The notes: generated by a model from the sequence alone, not told the origin. A DNA stretch of 64,000 nucleotides from Philopedon plagiatum (GCA_963971165.1 OZ020189.1:150267576-150331575), one strand, 5' to 3'; counted from the first letter of the stretch, positions 11,341 to 25,500 are shown. Numbers and translations: made by a program.

Positions 11341-13531
11341 CAGTACAGACTCTTTAATCCGAACTAATTAAAACACAGGCTTAAAGAGATAAGTTCGGAT
11401 TACCGATATTTTCGGATTACTGGATAGTAAATACATACATACACACATATATGTATTAGGTTTTATGTGTTACTGAAGGCAAAAAAAATAACAATAAAAC
11501 CAAAACTTATCTTAAAATACCTATATATATTTATTAAAAATAAAACAGAAAAAAATCAAATCAAAATGTACACATATTTTAACGGTTAAAAAAGAAATCG
11601 GTGATACGTGTTTGCTTTTTGGTATCAACTTCTTTTTTGATGCATTCTGCCTGCAGTGTGCGGAGCAATGTTACTTATTGAGGTGATAAATTATTCTCAC
11701 AAGCCCATCTTAAATATGTGGCGAAACATTTCACAGCTTCTTCATGTTTTACAAGTTTGACTGTTGGCATTTCTTCATTGCTTCCTTGATTGTCAACATC
11801 CTCTTCATTTTCTGTATCAGAAGCGACTTCATTAATTATTTCTTCTTCAGTGAGAAATACACCATCTTCATTTTCCCCTTGAACCCATTCCTGTACATCC
11901 TGATCTGACACAGTTTCGCCAATTTTCCCAAACATTTCCTTGATTTCAGCCAACTCATTAGTCTGAATTTTATTAGATGGAAGGAATGTACTTAATGGTA
12001 AATCATCTTCATCATCAAAGTCCTCTTCAGTCTGGTCATTGTTCATAACTAAATCGACATGTTTTTGTTCAGTGGTTAAGTTTGGACAAATATTTTTCCA
12101 GGATTTCTTCAACAGCTCAGTTTTTACTCTTTGCCATGCTTCGTCAAGAAAAAATACCACGTCTTTTAAATTGACTGTCTTTAAGATTTGTGCAATATCA
12201 TTATCAGATTCAACAATTTGTAAAAGAAATTTCTTGCGATAATTAAGTTTAATAGCCTGAATCACATATTGATCCATGGGCTGCAAAATCGGTGTACAAT
12301 TTGGTGGAAGATACATGGAAAAAAATCTGTTTATCATCACTCATTAATTCTAAAGCATCGGGATGGCCAGGAGCATTATCCAAAATTAACACAGCTTTCT
12401 TAGGTAATCCTAATTCCTCCATTTTGATTTCTATCGACGGCACAAAGTGAGAATGAAACCAGTCCTTAAACAGATCCTTTGTTATCCAAGGTTTTTTTGT
12501 TCCCTCATAAATAGCTGGTAATTGACAATTACGGAAAGCACGTGGTTTTTTTGCCTTTCCCAAAACTAATAACGGTAGTTTGTGACTTCCTGATGCGTTT
12601 GCACATGGCATGAAAGTTATCCTTTCTTTACTTAATTTTCTTCCTGGTGCTGATGATTCAGATTTATTAACCAACGTTTTTTTGGGCAACACCCTCCAAA
12701 AAAGCCCACTTTCGTCCGCGTTGTAGATTTGATCAGAAGTTAGTCCTAATCTCTCAATTATGTATTTCTTTAAATTTTAATTTAAATGGTGCTACTACAC
12801 TAAAATCACTAGACGGCTTTTCTCCCGAGACCCTTAATTGGCGAATTCCATATCTCTTTTTGAACTTCCGCAACCACCCACCACTGGCGTTAAAGTCTTT
12901 AATATTTAGCTTCACAGAAAAAACTTAGCTTTTTCATATAGAATGTCTCCAGAAATCGGAGTACCTCTGGCACGCTGTTGTAAAAACCAGGTATAAAGGG
13001 CGTTTTCCATATTAGGATATTCACATGCTTTCACAGTTTTTCTTTCTCCGGGTCCATTTTCAGAAGTAGAAGCGACAAAATTAAAAATGTTCTCCTTATT
13101 TTTCTTTAATATCCGTAATAGTAGATTTTCCGACGTTATAAATTTTAGATAACTTGGATGCCAATTCACCTTCATCTAATTTATTTAGAATTTCTACCTT
13201 TTGCAAAAGGGTTAACGTGTGATGTTTCCTTTTTTGCGACATGTTTGCACGGTAATAATATTCCAACTAAAAAAGATCTAATCAAGAAAGCTTCCGTCTC
13301 ACAAAAAGGATTTCCCCGAAACTGCCGGGGAATTACGCATAGAAAGTAATCACGTGTTGTTTCTAGAGGTACGTTTTATTGTGTCCGCTGACTCTATAAT
13401 CCGAACGATATTCGTTAAACCGAACTTTGTTCGGATTATAGAGTCTTGTTCGGACCATCGCTTTGGGCTTCGTTAGTTCGGATTACTGGATGTTCGGATT
13501 AAGGTGAGTTAGGATTAAAGAGTCTATACTG
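11341..13531 (-). mobile_element. Tigger/pogo-type DNA transposon (2191 bp) with TA target duplication
   Basis: Terminal inverted repeats of about 25 bp start CAGTAcAGACTCTTTAATCC on the left and CAGTAtAGACTCTTTAATCC on the right strand, flanked by TA at 11339-11340 and 13532-13533. It sits between the two transporters, about 135 bp upstream of the start codon of A. Additional internal copies of the ttcggattatagagtc word lie at 13389-13455. Confidence 0.9.
11675..13242 (-). pseudogene. Tigger/Jerky-like DDE transposase, broken
   Basis: Begins MSQKRKHHTLTLLQKVEILN (CENP-B-type helix-turn-helix). Continues through TWFLQQRARGTPISGDILYEKA, with the three DDE-1 catalytic regions YNADESGLFWR, VLILDNAPGH and PNCTPILQPMD, and an acidic C-terminal tail. 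The reading frame breaks near 12900, near 12780, and again at a short T homopolymer near 12325-12331, so three separate open stretches remain (12912-13175, 12249-12692, 11675-12340). The catalytic acidic residues survive, but no continuous protein can be made. Confidence 0.88.
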
Positions 13532-13789
13532 TATTTTTGATAGACAAACTTGGAAATGATTTTGATAGGAATTCCAGAACAGTTACAACATACTGCTCTT
13601 AATTTTTGTGTATAAATGTCAAAAAATAACTCATACTTTAAAATCGCCACTCTGTATATTGCTCTTGTTGAAATCAATGGTATACAAATTTAAACAATGT
13701 GAAAAATATAGTTTTCTAACGTCTCATTTATGACTTAAACTGAAAATATATTACGTCAATTATTTCAATAGCCACATGAGCAGCTAAAA

Positions 13790-13950
13790 AGCTTGGCCTT
13801 CTCTTCCGAGTCAAAAAATACTTCTCCCCTTCCAACTTACACACTCGCTATGTTCCCACAAAGACCTAACCTAGAATACTGTTCCCACATATGGGGAGCA
13901 GTATCACATACGACACTTAACATATTGCGCTCATCACCCTAGATAAAAAT
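13790..13950 (+). pseudogene. LINE C-terminal fragment
   Basis: Reads RPNLEYCSHIWGAVSHTTLN in one frame, the conserved segment downstream of the polymerase domain in jockey-like LINEs. It ends in a stop and is truncated on both sides. The stretch 13534-13790 holds no recognisable gene. Confidence 0.7.
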
Positions 13951-14035
13951 TAAGCTAGAAATTATTTTTTCCAAAGTTCTTGCCCTTTTTTTAACTCATT
14001 TTAATTCATTATATTTAGTTTCAAGACATATTGTC

Positions 14036-15698
14036 GGACCTGGACAATTTAGTTTTCGGGGAGACATATTTTTTTGGTTTTTTCACCCCTCATGCTTGAA
14101 CCCCCAAGCCAGGGTGGCTTTCACCCTTAAAATCTTAAATGGGAAGGGAGTCGAGTGATCCTTATGTTAAAGGGCATTAAATTGCCTTTCGAACTCCTTC
14201 TCCTGCTCATTGAAATCGGGTAAGTAATTTTGGAGAAATGAAATGTTAAAGAAATTTGAGTTTAAATGTAAACAAAATGCTAAATACGTATAAATATGAC
14301 AATACTGTAACAATAGGTCTTTGGAATTCCACTTATTCTATCGAAAAAAGGGATATCGTTAGTTTGTTGTTGATATCGGTTGAATTCATAGTAAAAGTAA
14401 TAATTTTGCTATAAATTTCATTTCATTCAATTACGCAATATAATGACGTATACTCTTGAAGAAAAAGTTGAAATCATTTCACTTTTCTTTAGAAATAACA
14501 TTGTGTTAGAGCTGCCGCGTTATCTTATAATGAATTACACAAATGGACACCTGTCTCATACTTAAGTGAGAGAATTAGTGGCGAAATTTCGTGAAATAGG
14601 ATCAGTGCTAAACAAAAAAGAAATATTGAAAATCCTGTAAGAAATGAAGCTGTGAAAGTTGCAGTTTTGGGTCATATTGCAATTGATCCCACACTTAGTA
14701 TGAGATGTCAGAAGTGTCGGGTGTTTCGCGTACAACCATCCAGAAATTATTTAAAAAGCATAAAGTCTATCCCTATATAAAATAAAACTGGTTCATGAAT
14801 TTAATGGAGACGATACCGATCGCCGTTTGGAATTTTCAGAATTAATGAGTGAAAGAATCATTCGCGATCCACAAAATGTTTTTTTTATCGTCTGACAGCC
14901 CATGAAGACCGAAGTCTAAGTACTATGTATCGTGTATATACTGGATAAATCCGACTCACACGTCCATAGCTGGAAACATCCATAGGGATTTTACCAGCCC
15001 TTTAAGAGGCTGTGTGGGATGGTACCACCTGGGCCGAGGAAGAACCCCTCTACCACCTATCAACCAACCAACCTTGCAAAGCTGCCGCACGCATTTCCTG
15101 TAAATCAGTAACTGGATGACAACTTTCCAGAAAGCTGGATTACGAGAAGGGGTCCTAGTGAATGGCCTGCAAGATCTCCTGCTCTATCGGCACTGGGCTT
15201 TTTCTCGTGGGGACATTTAAAAACAAAAATATATTCAACACAGCCCAATTCTTTAGAAGACTTGCGACAACGAATACTGTACGAGTGCCGACAAGTAACT
15301 CCCAAAATGCTTCATATTGTTCGAGAACATTTCGAACAGTGCCTTTATAATTGCATAGAGGTTGGGGTGGACATTTTCAGCATTTACTTGATTCAAACAA
15401 CTGATAAGAAATTTCGTTACTTTTAAATTTTAATTTTTTTCAAGGTCTCATTTCTCAGAAACTACTCACCCGATTTTATCGAGCAAGATCCCGTTGGAAA
15501 GGCAATTCAATTCCCTTTAAATAAGGTATCACTTGACTTCCCTTACCATTTAAGATTTTAAGGGTGAAAGAACGGTGGGTGAAAATACTAAAAAAATATG
15601 TCCCCCTTAAAACTAAAATATACGGTTTCGAGCGTTTTTTGATTTATTTATTTAAACGAAAATAAACCCTGGTGGAAAGTTTTCGGTGGGCCACCCTG
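14036..15698 (+). mobile_element. Mariner/Tc1-type transposon with long inverted repeats
   Basis: About 200 bp at 14050-14260 is repeated in inverse orientation at 15440-15625; shared words include cccttaaaatcttaaatgg. The right end reads ccaccctg followed by TA (15699-15700), matching the widespread CAGGGTGG terminus. The left end is less certain. Between the arms lies a decayed transposase. Positions 14940-15060 hold an unrelated inserted repeat, also found near 55665. Confidence 0.72.
14443..15400 (+). pseudogene. Mariner-like transposase remnant
   Basis: Pieces in several frames: MTYTLEEKVEIISLFFRNN, VSGVSRTTIQKLFKKHKVYP, DTDRRLEFSELMSERI, and after an insertion SALGFFSWGHLKTKIY and LEDLRQRILYECRQVTPKML. 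The second half corresponds to the region around the third catalytic acid (SPDLxxxDFFLWG in relatives), here SPALSALGFF, so the Asp is lost. Clearly non-functional. Confidence 0.78.
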
Positions 15699-15699
15699 T

Positions 15700-17360
15700 A
15701 TGCTGCATTATATTTTCCAGTAGTAATAATTATTGATATTATGTATGTATACTCTTTGATCAGTTCAAAGTAACCATTTTTCAAAATGAACAATAATCCT
15801 TTTATTTGTAAACTTGTTTCATATCAAGACAAATCGTGATTTGCGAATATTGTTCCTATTGGCTTATTCAAAATTTTAACTGTCGATTGGCCAATCAAAA
15901 CCATATTTGCAATTCGCAGTTATTTTCAACAAGCCAGGTCCAGTAATGTTTTAGTTCAGTGCTTAATAATAAAATTCAAAAGGAAAATAGGTACTTAAGA
16001 GGGATATTTTGGTTTTTAAATATTGTTATTATTCAGTTTGTTTTCATACCTAAATAAACCGGCCGCAATGAAAATAAAATATATTTTAAAAATAATTTAT
16101 TATCTTACTTACCCACTTATTTTTTAAATATTTCTTCTCGGGTTTACAAGACGACAAATGCAACTTCTGATATTTTTCACAGTCAATAACACATATTAAT
16201 CAGTCAGCAAAACAATTGAGAACCCGATACTGGGACATTATTAAAATACTTATTTTTACAATAAATGTTGAAAGAAAATGACTATAATTTTAATTTTTAA
16301 TAGAACTAGCACCATGTTATAACAAATCTTGTAAAAATGTATACAGCTTCACATGCACAATATTATTATCTCAAATCATAGGTAAACATTCAAATGCACA
16401 GTTCAGCGGTTCGACTCCACCCCTAACCCCCCCGCTCCCCCAAACTTCCTCGGCAACTCCCTAAAAACGTCCCTATAGCGATGCGGAGTTACGGAGCGGA
16501 CAAGGGGTTATTTTTATTTTTGTTGAGAAACCGGTTCATCGCTCTTCCCACGTACAGTCGCAGTCAAAAAGTCGTACGGTCTAGTTTATAGTTTAAACGC
16601 GTTTTTAAAGGCATTTCTTCTGGTTTTGAATACGAAACAATACCCATCAAAGAAAGAGAACAATTTTATTCAAACGTGGATTATTGATTAATTATAGAAT
16701 ATGAAATAATCCGGCATCCAAAAAATGTGTTCGATGTTTATTGGAAAACACAAAACTAAAGCTGTGGCTGGGCAAATGCAAATACAAGTGATATGATACG
16801 ATGATATTTAATGGCTTGCGGAGAAATAAATAAAATAAATATATAGGGTTTATCTGTTATAAAGCTAAACAACAAAGAGTTAGCAACAGCACTATAGTGG
16901 CTTTCCCTTGTCGCTGATCAGTTCGTTTTAGTCCTGGATGAATTAAGAACCAAGATTTTAGTATTGCCTCGCACTAGTAATAAATCGGCACCGTGACTGG
17001 GGCCTACTGTTGGCCACTTCCATTAGAACAATTATTACCAAATTCCCAAATTTAAGGTATGACGGTACAAAGATATTTTACGGTATAGGTCAGCGAAATT
17101 TAATTGAATTTGTTTCATAAGTGCACTCCTCGTTTGCGATTTATTGTTTGGGACGATTAGCTCTCGCTTAGACCGGTCTAATTTGAAAATTAAGGGTTTA
17201 AATTCGCATTTAATTTTTGTAGTATGTATTTAGGTATTTCTGATACTATTCACGACTATAAAGAAAAGTTATTTAAGTAGGTACTTTTCTCTTAATACAA
17301 AGATTATTTTCTCAGTGCGTTTAAATAAATTAATTAATTTTTAAAACAAAAATATAGAAG
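15700..17360. other. Intergenic stretch without recognised gene
   Basis: AT-rich spacer between the transporters. A GC-richer patch with C-runs lies at about 16415-16510. No protein, RNA gene or clear repeat pair was recognised here. Confidence 0.4.
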
Positions 17361-18470
17361 ATAAAGCACTTTGCTGTCCCAACACCAGCAAATCTTTCTG
17401 GTCACTTGCCAAAAACATTAGTCAAAATTTCTGTAAAAGCACTTTTTCTCCCCTGACCTCTAACAACGGAATTATCTTCACCTCCAAAGGGAAAGCTGAA
17501 CTATTTGCCAAACAATTTGCTGCCAATTCCACCCTAATCCCTCCAGCCAATTTCTCTCTTCTAACCGCTACGTCTGTACACCACAAAATGTCCGACAAAA
17601 TACTAAACATCAAACAAGTTCAAAAAATTCTTCCATCACTTGATACCAAAAAGTCCTCCGGTCTGGATGGCATACAAGCAATTGTTCTAAGAAAATGAGC
17701 TCCAGAGCTTGCACCAGGCCCGTAGCTAGGAGGGGGGGGGGGGGGGGGGTAAAGTGGGCAACGCCCACTCTGAAAGAAAACGTTGCTTATTCTAGAAAAT
17801 CACTGAAATAATTGTCTTGTCTACTGGAAAAATTTTACATCTTAAGTTTGCCCCCCTAAAACTTTAGTTGCCCCTTCTGAAATCACAACCTGGCTACAAG
17901 CCTGGCTTGCACCCATCTTAACTCGTCTTTTCCAGATCTCGTATGACAAGGGTATCTTCCCAGACAGCTAGAAGACTGTTCGTGTGCAACCTGTCCCGAA
18001 GTCAGTTTCCAAGTCACTACCATTGAATTATAGACCTATATATCTCTATTGTCAGTAGAGTTATGGAGAAAGTCATCAACTTGCAAATTCTAAAATATCT
18101 AGAAAAACACAAAATCATCCATGACAGACAGTACGGATTTCGCCACCAAAGATCCACAGCTGATCTCCTTACCTTTATCACATATAGCTGGAACGAGTCT
18201 CGAAATTCATGGCGCATCCCAGATTGCTGCACTTGATATTTCCAAGGCCTTTGATCAAGTATGGCGTGGCGCACTCCTCAGTAAAATACCTTCTTAGGGT
18301 CTTCCTCCCAAACTATAAACCTGGGTCGGTAGCTTTCTCTCTAATCGGCGCATATCTGTCGTGGTGTATGGTCACTCATTTAACTTCCATCCTACCCCTA
18401 ACCCTTTCATTTGATGCCCATATCTAGGGGATTGTGAAGAAAAAGGTAATCCGCCATCTTGTGGCGTCCG
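17360..18470 (+). pseudogene. Jockey-like LINE reverse-transcriptase fragment, split by a MITE
   Basis: Reads FWSLAKNISQNFCKSTF, LDTKKSSGLDGIQAIVLRK, then after the 190-bp insertion LPLNYRPIYLYC-like text, ILKYLEKHKIIHDRQYGFRH and LDISKAFDQVWRGALLSKI. Several stops and frameshifts. A closely related fragment of the same family lies at 63770-63990. Confidence 0.85.
17715..17904. mobile_element. 190-bp hAT-type MITE nested in the LINE
   Basis: Ends are inverted repeats, CAGGCCCGTAGCTAGG and CAGGCTTGTAGCCAGG, flanked by the exact 8-bp duplication gcttgcac at 17707-17714 and 17905-17912. It contains a G-run of about 18. Removing it rejoins the LINE text around it. Confidence 0.9.
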
Positions 18471-18600
18471 CCATATTGAGTTTAGAATGACATCACATAA
18501 CTTATCGTATTCTACTTGATACCCATATCAAGCGGATTGTAAAGAAAAAGGTAATCCGCCATCTTGGGGCATGCGCCATATTGGATTTAGAACAATATTA
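18412..18600. repeat. Two-copy direct repeat of about 75 bp
   Basis: The words gatgcccatatc, aaaaaggtaatccgccatc and gccatattg occur at 18412-18485 and again at 18522-18595. It is followed by a tail with repeated catacatac (about 18720), typical of a LINE or SINE 3' end. The next 800 bp up to the stop of transporter B show no gene; 19278-19345 resembles a hAT terminus. Confidence 0.6.
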
Positions 18601-19588
18601 AATATGCTAGATTGCATTGTCATCGGACTTATACACGTGTGCAAAATTCCAAGGTTCTAGCTTAATTAGAACTAGTCGAAATTTTGATTACAATTTTTGA
18701 CCTAAACATACTAACAAACATACATACATACAAACTAACTGGTGAAGTTAAATAAAAGCTTGTAAAAAGGGCACGAGTTGCAAATATTTTATAAAAGATA
18801 TTTTACTGAATCTCTGGGCCTTGAACTGGTTGCCATAAGAAATAATAAACTAATATACACTGATCTTCAGAATATTCAAAGCATAACAGAGTTTTGAATA
18901 TACTTGTTAGTAGATACATAATTCTATAAGGCGCATCTAGCTTTCTTAATGTAACTAGAGTAATGATGACTTTACCTACAAGGCAAATAATGATAAGGTG
19001 TTTTTCAAAATTAAAAATTGTTAAAATATACTAAGAAATAGAATTTCTCAAGAGAGGTTAGATTCTCTATCTCTTTTGGCAATTGAAAATGATTTGGCGA
19101 GAAACACTGACATAAATCAAGTTATTACTTCTTTTTCCGAACGCAAAGCAAGAAAAAAGTTTTAATTTTTTTTTATGTTAATATTTTTAAATTAGTGTTA
19201 ATGTTCATTTATATTGCCATAATATAACAGATATGTTTTTTTAAGTTAAACAAGATAGTTTTTCACGAGCAACACATGTAAGGGGCCCTTTGTCGAAAGT
19301 TGCGTGGGGGCCAAAATTTGTAGTTACGACACTGCCCCGTAGACCTATTGGTGTTCCATAAAAATAAAATATTGAAGGTTATCAACTTCATCTTAAGGAT
19401 CAGGGCTTAAGCCCGCAAAAGGCACTGTATAGTTGCGCATCTGACGCACAAAACAATGTAGCGAGTACGAGTATAAGGATGTCTTGCGGAACAATTCGGA
19501 TTAGGTAACTAAATTAAAAACGTTTACTATTAAAAAATAGCATTGTATTTAAAGAAAAACTAATTTACTTTCTACGCTTTATCTATTT

Positions 19589-22500
19589 TCACCTATCAAT
19601 AGCAAAATTATCTTCTCTAACCATCCTGTACAGAACTCCGTTTTTATTTTCCAATAGGACACTCGGCTTGTCAAATTCGACTATACTTCCAGCATCTAAA
19701 ACTAACACTCTATCACAAGACATTACCGAATGTAGTCTGTGCGCTATAGTTATCACAGTACAGCTTTTAAAACACTCTTGTACAGTCTTCTGCAACAACT
19801 GATCCGTTTCAGGATCCAAGTTGGCCGTCGCCTCGTCCAGAACTATAATTTTATTACGCTGGACTATAGCTCTGGCTAAACAGATCAGCTGCTTTTGTCC
19901 AGAACTGTAGTTGGACGTAGAGTCGCTGATTGGTTGATTAAGACTCTTAACTGACGCTTTCATGTGAACTTTTTCCAACGCGTTCCAAATATCGGCATCT
20001 GCATATTTACTAAAAGGATCAACATTCGTCCTGACCGTTCCAGAAAACAAAATGGGGTCCTGGGGGATTATGCTGATCTTAGACCTCAGAAAATCCAGAG
20101 ACAAACTATTGATGTTCTCATTGTCAACGAGAATTTCTCCGTCAAAATCGTACAGTCTAAACAGCGCGGATATAATGGAGGATTTCCCTGCTCCAGTCCT
20201 TCCGACGATGCCTATTTTACTTTCTTCTTCGATCTCAAACGAAATACGATTTAACACACTGTTGCCGTCAGTTTTGTAGGTTAAAGATACGTTTTTGAAC
20301 TGAATACAGCCTGTGGTGGGCCAATTTTCAGGTTTCTGACCCGACTTTGGTTCAGGATCTGTGTCAGAATACTCCAGTACCCTTTCCACTGACGTCATGA
20401 CGTTTTCTATTTCTGTTAGTTGCCTGACAGCGTACTGTAAAAGCATTGACAAGGCTGTAGCTTGAGAGATAGCAAGACCAACATCACCTGCTTGAATACC
20501 TAGAAGAAAAAGAAGAAATAATAGGAGAAAACAGATAATAGGAACATATTTTTTTAAAATATCATATAACTGACCTTCGGAAAATATAAGAAATTTTAGA
20601 GTTATGCCCACCATGAAAAGGAGGCCCATTATATCGAGCACAAACGAGAAAAATCTTATTGTGGTTTGATTCATGTAGTATGCTGATGTATAAAGATCTT
20701 GATGTCTGTCAAATTCTTCCTTAAGAAGTTCTTGTTGTTCTGCAGCTCTTGCAATTGATAAACCTTCCAAAGCTGAATTGATATAGCCTATTATAGGACT
20801 TCTTGCTAAAAAAGTGATAGTACCTTAACTACTGCCCAGCTCTGACCTATATAGGGTCACTCAAAAAAGCGAGACACGTGTCACCTTCAGTTTCTAAATG
20901 AAATATCCGTTTTTGTCGTTTGTTAATAGTCAAACGTTACTTTAGAAAAAACAAAATACGTAAAAAATTAGTTTTTAAAGAACAACAACAACAATAATAT
21001 CAAAAAATGATAAGCAGTTAAAAGAGTCCGTAAATAAAATTATACCTAAAGAAAAATTACTTATTTTGTGTTATGTTTCTGTGATAGATAGTTAACGTTA
21101 TTTAATATTATGTGTTTTAACTCTAATTCTTACTTGCTGCCTCCAATCTTCTTAAACTTCTTCCCGTTGGTAAGTAAAATCGTTGCACAAAGTACAATTT
21201 GATCAATAAAAATGCGGCTGGTATGAAGAAAAGTAAATTTACTGATGCTATTAAGATGAAAACTGCTATAATGTTGAAGAACAGCTAGAAAAATAAATAA
21301 ATACCAATTTGATTTCATAAAATAGAAAATGTGTGTCAAATATAATGCAATTTGCAAAACTCAACATCGACAGTTTTATCAAAAATGATTTTTTCACACA
21401 ATAATACAATAGTCATAATAATACTTTAGTCACTTCGGTGACTAAAGTATTATTGTCAACCTTGACATTAACTTTGACCCACCTACGAAAAATTTTTAAA
21501 AAGGTAGCAGGTATTTCGTTCGCAACCTGGATAGTTACGTTTAAAGTATATTTGTGCGAAATAATTTTTAATTTGAAATATTTCAAACGATTGAAAAACC
21601 GCATAGGGTATGTTATACAAAATATGTCTAGAACTTCTCCTAGAATTCAAAAATATGATAAAAATCATATCATCCAATTTAAAATAAGCGATAAAATCGA
21701 TGTTTTATACTATATTTTTTTATTCGATGCTCAATTGTTTTTTCTGATAAGATATATGATAACTCATAAAAATCCCCACAACTTTCATATTTAACATTTT
21801 TTCCCATCTTTAAAAGTAAAAAAGTTATAAGGCCTGTTCACTTTTATTTGGATATCCCTGTAAATCATCTCATTTAAAATTCAAAAGTTACTCCCCACCC
21901 CTTAAAATAGAGAGAGGGGGTAAATGTCAAACATAAGCTTAAATATGTCCCCCTATCTCCCCAATAACTTACCAAAACAGTTTAAACCGTTTTCGAGATA
22001 TAGCCCTGTAACACTTTAAAAAACTCACCCATTAAAGGCCTATAAACATTTAAATTCGTTTCCTGTAAAATTTGTTTTCTGTAGATGTCGAGTTTTGCCA
22101 AAACGCCACTCAATTTCACTATTCATTCATTTAGACATTCTTACAAGAATACCTACTGTAGAATTCGTACTCACCCTGTAAGTATCGAAAATCAAGAAAG
22201 GCATATATTCATCAATTACGTGAAAATCTTTTGATAACCTATTAATGATGTTTCCAATATAGTGATCGTCAAAAAAGTACATATAAGCATTAAGCATGGC
22301 TTTGACCATAGCTCTATGCAACTTTCTCGCACCGTTCATGCAAAAGAAGAAACTTGAATACGATCTCATTAGGAAGAGGACTAGACTTGCCACCATAAGA
22401 ATACTGTATATATTTAAGTATTGTTCTCTACTTTTTATTCCTTGCTCGTACTCGGTGGTATTGGTTTGATTTTTAGTCACTAAGTCAGTTATTTTTGGCT

Positions 22501-25500
22501 CTAAATTTACCCTAAAAATGAACAGAAATAACTTATATATTTATATCCCATCGAGAACAAACAGCGGGTTGAAAATTTAATTCGGGATTGGCTAACATCA
22601 ATTATTTGATTAACAAACGCCTACAACTAAAATCAACTCACCACATACTAATCAACTTCTCCGAATAAGACACGGAAAACTGTGCAGCAACAAATACAAC
22701 AAACAGATAGAATGTAACAAAAGCACCTCCAATAAATCTGTAGTATCTCACATAATTATTCCACAGTACACTGCCTATCTTATTTTGTTCATGGTATAGA
22801 TTTCCTTTGTATGCGTTCTCTACAACCCGAGCATCCTGCAACAATGCGTCTGTTTCTTGGAAATTTTCATCGGGAATTTCAGAGTTTTCGGGAATATCGT
22901 TCAGTTTGGAGAATCTTTTATAGTAGTTGTCAGATTCTTCGTCTATATAATAAGTAATTCTCTTATCTAGAGCGCCCTGTTGTTGCTCCAAAGTTAAGGT
23001 ACTTCCATTTTCCAAAAACAGCACGTTTTGGTTGTTCATGGACCTAATATTGTTGACATTATTAGTGACTAAAATGCAAACTTTATTTTTTAAAAAGCCT
23101 TTGATGCACTCGTTGAAAATATGTTTGTTAACGTGATTGTCCAATGAAGAAAGGCAATCATCCAGCAAGTAGATGTCACTATCTCTGTAGATGGCTCTGG
23201 CTAAAGTTATTCTGGCTTGCTGTCCCTTGCTTAGGTTAATACCTTTATCCCCCACAATAGTTTGATCTAGCTTTTCAAATTTATTGATGTCATAAGTCAA
23301 TGCGCACACATTCAGAACCTCTTGGTACCGTTTTTCATCGTACCGCTGCCCAAATAGAATGTTTTGTCTTATGGTAGAAGGGAACAGCCAAGGTTCTTCC
23401 GTAGCATGTGAAAACGACCCTTTCACGTCGATTTCTCCCCCAGAGACGGGATATTCCCCCAGAATTGTTTTTAATAGAGCACTTTTTCCGCTTCCCACAT
23501 TGCCTGCGACTAGAAGAAGACCATGGTGGAGATCTACAGATACAGATTTTAAAATTTGTTTGTTTTTAATGGCTACTCTAACTTTATCGAGATGCACTTT
23601 GGGATCGGTAACAGGGCCATTGGTAGGTTTTTCCCGTTTAAATTCATCGGCATCTGAAAAAAATAGACGACGTTTAGTGTCAGGCCAGTTCAAAATTAGA
23701 GATCCTGTGAAAGCGATATGTACGTACATAACATACATACGGTGTGTAACAAAAATATGGAACTCTCGAAATATCTTGCAAACCATTCATCCGATTTTTA
23801 TGAAATTTTGTACACGTAGGTACGAAATTACGCTCGATCCAATGGCGAGTTCCGCATTGTTGTCAGGTTTACCGTTTTCCTGAAATCGACAGGAACTTTT
23901 TTTTTAAATAGAAAGCTCTATACTCTATATGATATTCGACTTTGGAATTCAGCTTAAAACTCTGAATATATCTTATTGGGACATTTTATCTTAAGGTTAA
24001 GTTTTTGAGAAAATGGTGGTCAAAAATCGTTATTTTATTGTATTTTACCTTAAAATACTAGTAGTCGAAAGTTTACCTGAAATGTCTGACATTGTCAGTT
24101 TCGTTTATTTACAAAAAATGGACCATTTAACAGAAACCCAAAGAATTGAAATTTTAATAATACTGGGTTATGGGGACAGAATTACAAGAAGTTTGTAATA
24201 TTTTTAATGACAAGTATCCTGACAGAAATCCATTAACTAAAAATTAAAAAAAAGTAAGTAAAGTTAAAAAAATTTCGACAATATGGAAACGTAAAAAACG
24301 CTATAATATTTGGATATTTAGTACAAAAATAAACAAACAGGAGGAAATAATTTAAAGGGAACTAAATCAAATGTTTAAAATGTCTACCGTCCATTTATTT
24401 TAACACAAGTTTCATCCATAAAAGGTACATCTTGTGCAAGAACAAAACGATGATGATCCAGACAGTAGGTTACAGTTTTGTAGGCAGATGCTAAATTTTA
24501 TTGCAATAGTACCGAATTTGCTTTACCGGATATGTTTTAGTGGCGAATCAAGATTTTTTTTTTCCGAATGGTACTGTGAATAGACACAACTGCAGATATT
24601 GGTCTGACAGTAATCCTCATTGGTTTGAACAAACCCACACTCAACATTCTCATAAATTAAATGTATGAGCTAGAATTCTAGGAGGTAAGATAATTATTGG
24701 TCTTTTTTATTGACGGGCTTATTAACGTGCCTTTTTATTTAAATCTTCTGGAAGAGGTTATTTTACCTGCAACTGTAACAGCCATTGAAGAGAGAAATGA
24801 AGATTATGATCCATTTTTCCAACAAGACAGAGCACCTCCTCATGTTTATTTACCAGTCAGGGAATATCTAAATAATGGTTTCCAGGAGCGCTGGATTGGG
24901 CGACGTGGATTTATTGAATGGCCACCTCGTTCTCCGGACCTTGCTTCTCTTAATTTTTTTTCTTTGGGATATATAAAAGCCCGAAAATTTGGATGAGTTA
25001 CGCCAAAGAATTTTCAACGTCTGCCAAGAAGCAAGAAGTAACACTTGCCATTCTCGAAAATGTGAGAAGTGTGTTCCAAAATTGACGTTATTATTGCCAA
25101 GAAGTTCATGGTGGTCATTTTGAACAACTTTTAAAGTAATAAGAGTAATAAAGGTATTTAAATTTTTAATTTTTTTTCACGAATTTTAATATTTAAAGGC
25201 TTGCCATTTAAAATCAAATTAAGATACGGATCTCGGATTTTCGGCAAAATGTTTCTTTTGTGAAAAAGCTAAATTACATAAAAAAGTAGATTTATTAACT
25301 AATAAGATACACCTAAAATTTGGTGTCTCTATCTTTACCAATAGCGAAGATATTTCCCATACTAATATTTTTCGGACGCCCTGATATATCTATGGGTTGA
25401 ATTAAAAACCTCCTTTCGTGAAGTAGATTAAAAATGAATTAAAACTTAAAAACACTTACCTAAGAATGCTTGTATTCTCTGTAAAGCAGCGACTGCATCA

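Noticed and set aside
20501..20574. Continuous frame through the last transporter B intron (LYDILKKYVPII and on)
   Set aside because: It is flanked by GT and AG, and removing it gives SEGIQAGDVGL, matching paralog A; the frame is open by chance.
23359..23883. 174-codon open frame on the plus strand
   Set aside because: It is the antisense of the NBD1 exon of transporter B; the text has no family resemblance and the real protein is on the minus strand.
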